Shown in pieces: positions 57,332 through 64,000 of a stretch of DNA of 64,000 nucleotides. Both the position numbers and the translations under genes were made by a program. The stretch covers positions 62,001 through 126,000 of the forward strand of contig JBBMOL010000205.1 in assembly GCA_037954665.1 (NCBI GenBank). Direction: 5' to 3'. Each line of letters starts with the position of its first letter. Positions within the stretch are counted from its first letter, which is position 1. Under the pieces are notes generated by a model. It searched no databases. It was given only the letters and a program-made list of their open reading frames with translations, and had not been told where the DNA came from. Source of the stretch: Laguncularia racemosa (taxonomy: Eukaryota > Streptophyta > Magnoliopsida > Myrtales > Combretaceae).

Positions 57332-59198
57332 ACTCAAGACTACTAGACACCCTAGTCCATATAAATTGCAGTGGTTGAATGATAGTGGCGAGACTAAGGT
57401 GAGTAAGCAAGCCTTGATTACTTTTCACATCGGTAGGTATGAGGATGAGGTGTTGTGCGATGTGGTGCCAATGCAAGCGTGTCATGTGTTGTTGGGGAGG
57501 CCATGGCAGTTTGATAGGAAGGTTGTTCATGATGGCTTTTCTAACAAGTATACGCTTGTTCACCAGGGGAAAAGCTTTAATCTTAAACCTTTAACACCTA
57601 AACAGGTGTATGAGGATCAGTTGCAGCTACAACTGTCTTTTGCAAAATATAAGGTGAGTGAAAAACAGAGGGAGAGTGAGAGAGCAAAAGTCAGCTAGAA
57701 AGAAAAGGAATACAAAAGTCGATCTCAAAAGGAAAAAGAGAGGAAGGCTGGAAAGAGTGTGAGAGACCAAGTTGAAGGAGGATCAACTTTGGTGGTGAGT
57801 GAAAAGGAGAGTGCAGCCTTGCAAAAGGAGAGTTGTGTGGCAAGAGCGAGTGTAGTGAGGAGAGCGTTAGTGATGAAGCAACCTATGTTGTTGCTAGTTT
57901 TTAAAGAAACTTGTTTGAATACTAATGAATTATTTAACTCTTTACCTAGTATGGTTGTATCTATTGTGCAGGACTTTGAAGATGTCTTCCTTAAGGAGAT
58001 TCCAAAGGGATTACCACCTATTCATGGTATTGAGCACCAGATTGACCTTGTACCCGAAGCATCGATTCTAAACAAACCAGCGTATAGGAGTAATCCAGAG
58101 GAGACAAAGGAACTCCAAAGGCAGGTTGATGAATTAATGGAGAAGGGGTACGTGAGAGAAAGCATGAGTCCATGTGCAGTGCCTGTGATTTTGGTGCCTA
58201 AGAAGGATGAGTCATGGAGAATGTGTGTTGACTGCAGCACCATCAACAACATCACGGTAAAGTATCGTCATCCCATTCCTCGCTTAGATGACATGTTAGA
58301 TGAGTTACATGGATCTAGTGTCTTTTCCAAAATTGATCTGAAAAGTAGATATCACCAAATTAGAATGAAAGAAGGTGATAAATGGAAAACCGCATTTAAG
58401 ACAAAATATGGATTGTATGAGTGGTTAGTAATGCCTTTCAGTTTAACTAATGCACCTAGTACTTTTATGAGATTTATGAACCATGTTTTGAAGACTTTTA
58501 TTGGTAAATTTGTGGTTATCTATTTTGATGATATCCTCATTTACAGCAAGAGTTTAGAAGACCATATATCTCACTTGAGGGATGTTTTAGAAGTGCTTCG
58601 AAAGGAGCAATTATATGCTAACCACAAGAAGTGCACTTTTTGCACAGACAAACTTGTGTTTCTTGGTTTTGTTGTTAGTACACAGGGAATACAGGTTGAT
58701 GAAGACAAGATTCGTGCGATCCAAGATTGGCCTAGTCCAACTAATGTAAGTAATGTGCGGAGTTTCCATGTACTAGCGAGCTTTTACAGGAGAATTGTGA
58801 AGGATTTCAGCACCATTGTAGCACCACTTACTGAGCGTCGATCTACACTACTTCTTAGAGGCGATGGACCATTTCAAATTCTTGAGCGTATCAATGATAA
58901 TACATACAAGATAGATTTATCAGGTGAGTATCAAGTAAGTGCTATGTTTAATGTTACTGATCTAAGTCCGTTTGATGCAAGCGATGATTTGAGGACAAAT
59001 CCTTTTCAAGAGGAGGGGAATGATGAGAACCATGATGGGAGCCAAGCCAGAAGATGGAATGTGGATCCTCTTGAAGTGCCACCTAAACCGATCATAAGAA
59101 ATCGAGCGAAACGATTCAAGGAAGCACTTAACGGGTTGATAAAGGATGTTCACGAAGCCGGAAAGGATTGGAGCAATCATGAAGTTGGAAAGGATTAG
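57332..59198 (+). pseudogene. B2 pol: protease end, RT, and fused integrase tail
   Basis: The protease ends with HVLLGRPWQFDRKVVHDG; one stop (57696) lies in the charged linker. RT is complete through FVVIYFDDILIYSKS (near 58519-58560) and YRRIVKDFSTIVAPLTE. There the frame jumps, at about 58834, straight into RRSTLLLRGDGPFQILERIN of the integrase C-terminus. It ends DLRTNPFQEEGND and then 178 bp inside the 3' LTR at 59198. RNase H, the integrase zinc finger and the catalytic core are absent, so the copy could not move by itself, but the fused frame is open over 479 codons. Confidence 0.88.
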
Positions 59199-59838
59199 AA
59201 CAACCATGGGAATGCCCTTGCTCTTGTACAAGTCATAACGGATACGGGATGAAGAGGGCTTGTCTTTACAAGGCACGGCCATGTAGGAGTCTGAAGGTTA
59301 CACAGAATCATACACGATCATATACACAGCTAAAAGGCACGGCCGTGTATGGTGTCAAGAAAATCCAGAGAAAGATACACGTCTAGAAGTACACAGCTGT
59401 GTATATCTCCAACACCGGCTCAAGGCCGACTCCAAGGCCGCCGGCCTTCATGTTATTGTTTTGTTATTTTACGCAACTTATTAAAGTGATGTCGTTTTGG
59501 GGCCTTATTGTTACGAATTGTAAACCCTAATCTAAAGCTCCTAGGGTTTAGAACATATAGAATATACAACATACAAGTTTGAAAACACTTTTGAGAGAAT
59601 TCCTCTCTTGGTTCTTTAAAGAACTACTCTAGAACTTATCGGATTTTCTTCCGTGACGATCATCCCGACTTATCAATTGGTCTTTCATCCCGATTGTGGC
59701 ATCTACATAATATACCAAGGTTCTTGCCTCACTTATAGGCAACGGGTCGCGATTTCCACTCGATTGTTTGGCATCTTAGGTAGCAATTCCGAACGTATTG
59801 GTATTGGGTTTCGTCACACGTTGGCGTGGTTCGTATCA
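59021..59838 (+). repeat. 3' LTR of B2 (818 bp)
   Basis: Same length as and closely similar to the 5' LTR. Preceded by the purine tract AAGAGGAGGGGAA. Confidence 0.92.
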
Positions 59839-59843
59839 CATAT

Positions 59844-60901
59844 TAATATCAGGTATATCAAATATGTAAGAATGTAACTAATCAGTCATGGAAGCTCAAG
59901 TAAATATCTTAAAATGAACAAACTTACAAATATAAGACTTTCAAAAATGACAAAATATAAGACCTGCAAAATTGACAAAGTCAATAAATTTTTTTTTTTT
60001 CAATTATCTATTCTTCATTTTTTTTCTACATGAAAAAATTTTTAAAAAATACAAGAGCCAATAGGAGGGAGTGTGCATGTTAAAGGCAAGCAGTTGGGTT
60101 AGCTTATGTGGGTCTAGATTAAGTCATGCACCATGCATGTGAAGCAAATGGAGAGGAAGGTAGCAGCTTGAAGGACTTTGTTAGGTGTTTCTGGTAGCCC
60201 TCGAGATCGATGGTGGTGTCAATACAAGTCTTTCAAGGATAGGGAACATGATGGTGTTGGTTGATTACGCCTAGAAACGTTGGAAGTGGTGGTTCTTATA
60301 GCTCTCTATCCATGCAAACCGGGTTCTTAGATTATGGTTGAATTCGAACAAATCAAACTGTAAGTTTAAGTTTTTCTTGATCTATAACAGCTTAGGGATC
60401 TAATGATGTAGAAAACTTACTTCAATTTTGTGTAAATTAGACGATTTTATAGAGAGAAGTTAGGCTATGACTGTGGGCTTCACTAGAGAGAGAAAATCGA
60501 AGTGCAAGAGATTAGGAAAGATTTTAAATGATTCTGATGTTCATGAACTCTTTGACCTCAATCCTATTTGTAGAGCTAATTAGATTATGTTATGTTGGCT
60601 TAGATTGCTTTAAAAAAGATTAGACCCACTTTTAGTTTTAGACCCTAATCTCTTAATCGTGATTCAAATCCAATTCCACATGTCAATGTAAATCAATTTT
60701 ATAAAATGATTCTGAGCTAAGTTTCCAATTAGTTTGTAGAAAAAAAAAGGTATCAATTTGGTTTAAAATTGGGATAAAAGTATAAAAAGTGCTTGTATTT
60801 TCATTTTTTTTATAATTTAGTATTTGAACTTTTATTTTTTATGATTTATGACTTATCTCTTAAATCTAGTTTTAATTTAGTATTTTCGTTAACAGAGAAA
60901 T
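59844..60901. other. Non-coding stretch, no gene seen
   Basis: AT-rich with homopolymer runs. No supported frame or copy of the window's repeat families. Confidence 0.4.
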
Positions 60902-62409
60902 AATGGCCGTTAATTTTTTTTTTTTTTTTTTTTTGCATTTTGGTGTCTATACTTTAATTTTAATTGCATTTTGATGTCTGTATCTTAGTTTGATAAATTT
61001 TATTGTTTGATCCCATATTAATTTGTGAAGGATTATTTTCAATTTTTATCATTAATAAATCATTTTTGTAAATGAAGAAAAAATATTTTTGTAGCAATAA
61101 TTTCCACCATACATAACTTTTCAATGCAATAGCAAATATCATTAGAAAGCTTGTAAGATGTATTTTTATTTGGAAATAAGATTTAGTACATATCCTTTAA
61201 CTACTCAAACCAAGTAAAATTTACAATAGTCATAATTTGCAAATTAGTTGTTTTATGGTTAGCAAAAGTAAACATTTTAACTCCTCAAATATTAGGCTTC
61301 CACATTATCACCATTCGTTATGTCTCAAATAGTATACTAGTATTGATTTTTCAAATTTCATATTCCATAACTTGCCAACTTGACACTATATAATTGTAAG
61401 CTTATAGCCATTGGAAAGTTTGTGTTGAGTTATTTAAAAATTGTTAGTTTGACTCAAAATTATACATTGTAAAGTTATCCTTTTTCTTAAGTAGGCCTAC
61501 TCAGCTCTTTTATTTTTGTATTTTTAAAAATCAATATGATTTTAAGCTTATAATCATTACAAAATTTGATGAACTTACAATCATTATAATTTTATAATTT
61601 GTGATGCATGAAAAATTGTAAAATTTAGAATACATTTGTGACCTATATGGAGTGTTATAAAAAATAAAGAGAGATACAATATAGAAAAAATTATGAAAAT
61701 AAAAGATTAATAGAAAAAAAAACATTAGAGGAATTACAAAATTCTCTAACTATTTTCTCTTTTCTCCCCTAATAACACTTTCTTATTTCTAAAATATAAA
61801 GCATACAAAAGATTTAGACCGATATACCTAAAAATGGATTATTTTTACTGGTATAATTTTAAGTAGTGGCAATTTTTAGGTAATTGATAACTAATCTTTC
61901 CAATGAATATATGGTTGCAATAATGTAATATCCAATCTACAATTTATGAGATTACAAAGTTATAAGAATTAGTATCAAGATACTATTGAAAGTATAACCA
62001 AATATTATAATATATAGAGGTATATTATTCAATAAGTTTGGAAATTAATGTATAAGACCATACGTCACATAATTTACAAGTTATGGCCATTTTAAAATTA
62101 TACCTTGTCTGTGTAGTACCAAAAACATATTGTAAATCATATTTTCAAATGAAAGTAGATGCTAAGAGCTTTTAAACAATGTAAGGTTTGCTAAAATTGG
62201 ACATTATAAATAAAAGTTATGTATGGTTGAAATTATTGTTTATAAATAATTTTCTTTTAATTTTTAAAATAGTATATTAATTAAAACTATTTTTTCATAA
62301 GTTAATTAGTGAATAGATACTAGAATGTATCAAAATTAAAGTATAAACACCAAAATTCCATCAAAATTAAAGTATAGACACTGAAATACAAAAATCTATA
62401 ACGTCCATT
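60902..62409. mobile_element. Foldback DNA element with long inverted arms
   Basis: About 1.5 kb, non-coding. The left arm (AATGGCCGTTAA, then TTGGTGTCTATACTTTAATTTT at 60943) pairs with the inverse of the right arm (TTAAAGTATAGACACTGAAA at 62364 and CGTCCATT ending at 62409). Further in, TAATTTCCACCATACATAAC (61100) pairs with the inverse of 62220-62240, so the arms extend over several hundred bases. Each arm carries a doubled copy of the TGTCTATACTTTAATTTT motif. It resembles non-autonomous foldback/MULE-type elements. The target duplication is not resolved. Confidence 0.6.
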
Positions 62410-62455
62410 AATTTTATAGACACTAAAATTTATTTACTAGCCGAAAAAACACATA

Positions 62456-62472
62456 CATATATATATATATAT
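62456..62472. repeat. (AT)n microsatellite
   Basis: About eight AT units. Confidence 0.85.
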
Positions 62473-64000
62473 TCTTATTTTTTATTTTGTATTTTTATTA
62501 CTTCATTTTTATGTATTTTTCATTTTTTTCCACTTGTTTTTAATTTTATTTTTACTATTTGTAAACCTAATATATTTTAGGAAAAACTAATTGAAAGGGG
62601 GATAAAATGGGATGTATGCATTCTTCATACAAAGGTGGGTTCCATTTTGTTTTCTCAACTACTTTGGTATCAATAACAGTGGGTCCAAGGTTCATTTAAT
62701 ATTTGGGTTGTCACCATCCTTTATCTCTTTCATCAATCTTCTCCATCCCTCTCTCCTGTTGTACACTACTCTCGATTTTGGATATGTAGATTGACCTCAT
62801 TTTTTAGGATTCCTTCACTAAGTTGAGGGGGGGAAATTAGGGTTTGAGTTTCTGCCTTTTTTTTATTTTGGGAGTTGAGGTGCAAGGGGGTGTGGTTTAA
62901 AGTCTACTTGACAGTTTTTGCAAAGCAGTGAATATGGGTTAGGGTTAGGTTTTTTATTTGGTGCCTTTTCTACTATTAAGGGTTTTTTTTTTTTAAGGAA
63001 ATCCTATGTGTATTTATTCTTTTATCTTGCATGTCATCTTTTGTTCCAGTCTATTCTACCTGCATGCATACTTACGTGAACTTGTTTTCATTTCAATCAA
63101 TGTTGGAATCCACATGTCATTTTCGTACTGGCTTATACTTCAACGTTTGCAAGCAAAACTCAACAAAGTTAATGTAGGTACTATTTATAACCTCATAAAG
63201 TTTAATTAGATATTAAATTAATTTTTTAAAATTTTAATTATTTAATTATAAATTTAAGTAAAATTGACGAAGAATCTGCAATATTAACCCTAAATTTAAA
63301 ATAAAGTTATCAAGGTGACATAGTTGCAATTAGGATGCGATTATGTACAGGGACGGTGGGATATACTGTTGATAGTCGATACAAAAGGTCGGTAGAAGAT
63401 AGTACGAATCATGGGCTTAAAGTTAAGGACACTAAATGTTTGTTTCTGTTGTTCCTTACCTAATATAAAATAAAAGTTGTGAGTTGTGCACAGTGTGTGA
63501 AAATGAATAATTCCATTATATTATAATATGTTTTGTGTACGGCTCAGCATTTACGTTTGATTGTGGTAGTGGTTTACTTGCTAAGCGTGTAGCTTACATA
63601 ATGAGGACCAATTTTCAAACTTAAACAGAAAGCAAAGAGAATACGGCATTAAGACACGCAACGAGATAGAAGCTCCTTGAAAGGTCCGAAGCTTGACATT
63701 TAACTAAGCTAGTAAGTCAAGACACAATTTGTCAATTTGAATACAGTAAAATATGATTATAAATAGATTTATATATAAAATAAATTAAATATATTTAAAC
63801 ATGATAAAATCTATATCGAGATTCAAATTTAACATATAAATTTTTTTAAGAATCCATTTATTAAATAGATCTTTTAAATAGGTTTGGGTTCGACTTATAA
63901 ACTTATTTAACAATAAAATAACTAATATATATATAATATGTATGTATATTTAAATACATATACTATATGTATCAGTTCATACATTATAATAAAATATGTA
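62473..64000. other. Right end of window, no gene supported
   Basis: AT-rich and apparently free of the repeat families seen elsewhere here. The pyrimidine-rich stretch 62715-62765 (CTCTTTCATCAATCTTCTCC) followed by AGGGTTTGAG looks like the 5' leader of a plant gene, but no matching coding start follows within the window. Unproven. Confidence 0.35.

Larger units (their letters stand above)
52883..59838 (+). mobile_element. Element B2: CRM-like element with in-frame pol deletion
   Basis: Plus-strand copy of family B. LTRs are 818 bp each; AATAT lies on the left and CATAT on the right, one base different. The gag-pol frame (54217-55583, 57332-59198) has only two stops once solo LTR G is removed, and removal of G plus one duplication copy restores the frame exactly. 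RNase H and most of integrase (about 1.56 kb relative to B1, 34603-36162) are missing. Confidence 0.92.

Noticed and set aside
62612..63209. Short plus-strand frames near the right edge as a host gene
   Set aside because: Hydrophobic, T-rich chance frames without a domain. The leader-like pyrimidine stretch is suggestive, but no coding region can be supported within the window.

Overview
The window comes from a plant nuclear genome, most likely a eudicot. It is AT-rich, has no convincing intact host gene, and is packed with Ty3/gypsy LTR retrotransposons, solo LTRs, a decayed Mutator-type (MULE) transposase gene and foldback DNA elements. Nearly every coding frame is broken by stop codons, mostly TAG or TAA where a relative has CAG or CAA. 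That is the pattern expected of old, methylated heterochromatin. I name the families A to G locally.

Layout. (1) 389-14320 is a Tat/Ogre-like element (A), plus strand, with 2-kb LTRs, a CTATT target-site duplication, gag, protease, RT, two RNase H domains, integrase and a 3' untranslated region full of short tandem repeats. A solo LTR of family B (9976-10817, duplication ACTTC) lies in that untranslated region. (2) 14326-16709 holds a small GRF zinc-finger-like relic and the C-terminal end of a MULE transposase pseudogene. (3) 16715-46435 is one minus-strand element (C) that split the MULE gene and was then hit repeatedly. A solo A-type LTR (17375-19265) sits in its 3' LTR. Element D1 (20283-28488) sits in its polyprotein and itself carries element E (23069-26467). 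Element D2 (29896-45507) is a tandem LTR-internal-LTR-internal-LTR structure that carries the nearly full-length CRM-like element B1 (33566-40403, minus). (4) 46441-49780 is the rest of the MULE transposase, split by solo LTR F (48180-49601). (5) 50060-52615 is an old A-type LTR holding a foldback element, which holds the internally deleted D3. (6) 52883-59838 is element B2 (plus strand), with a large in-frame pol deletion and a solo LTR G (55584-57326). (7) 59844-64000 has no recognisable gene and contains one 1.5-kb foldback element.

How the parts relate. Families C, D and E encode only gag and protease. They have no reverse transcriptase, RNase H or integrase, yet each keeps a short pol-like tail that reads across the polypurine tract into the 3' LTR, as family B does. 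B, C, D and E also share the initiator-Met tRNA primer site (E imperfectly). The simplest reading is that C, D and E are non-autonomous relatives mobilised by a B-like autonomous element. The most unusual item is family C: its polyprotein carries an in-frame array of 26-residue (78-bp) repeats between the protease and the tail.

Limits: family names rest on motifs recognised by eye. LTR ends were set by TG...CA ends, flanking duplications and comparison of copies inside the window. No divergence or age was computed.
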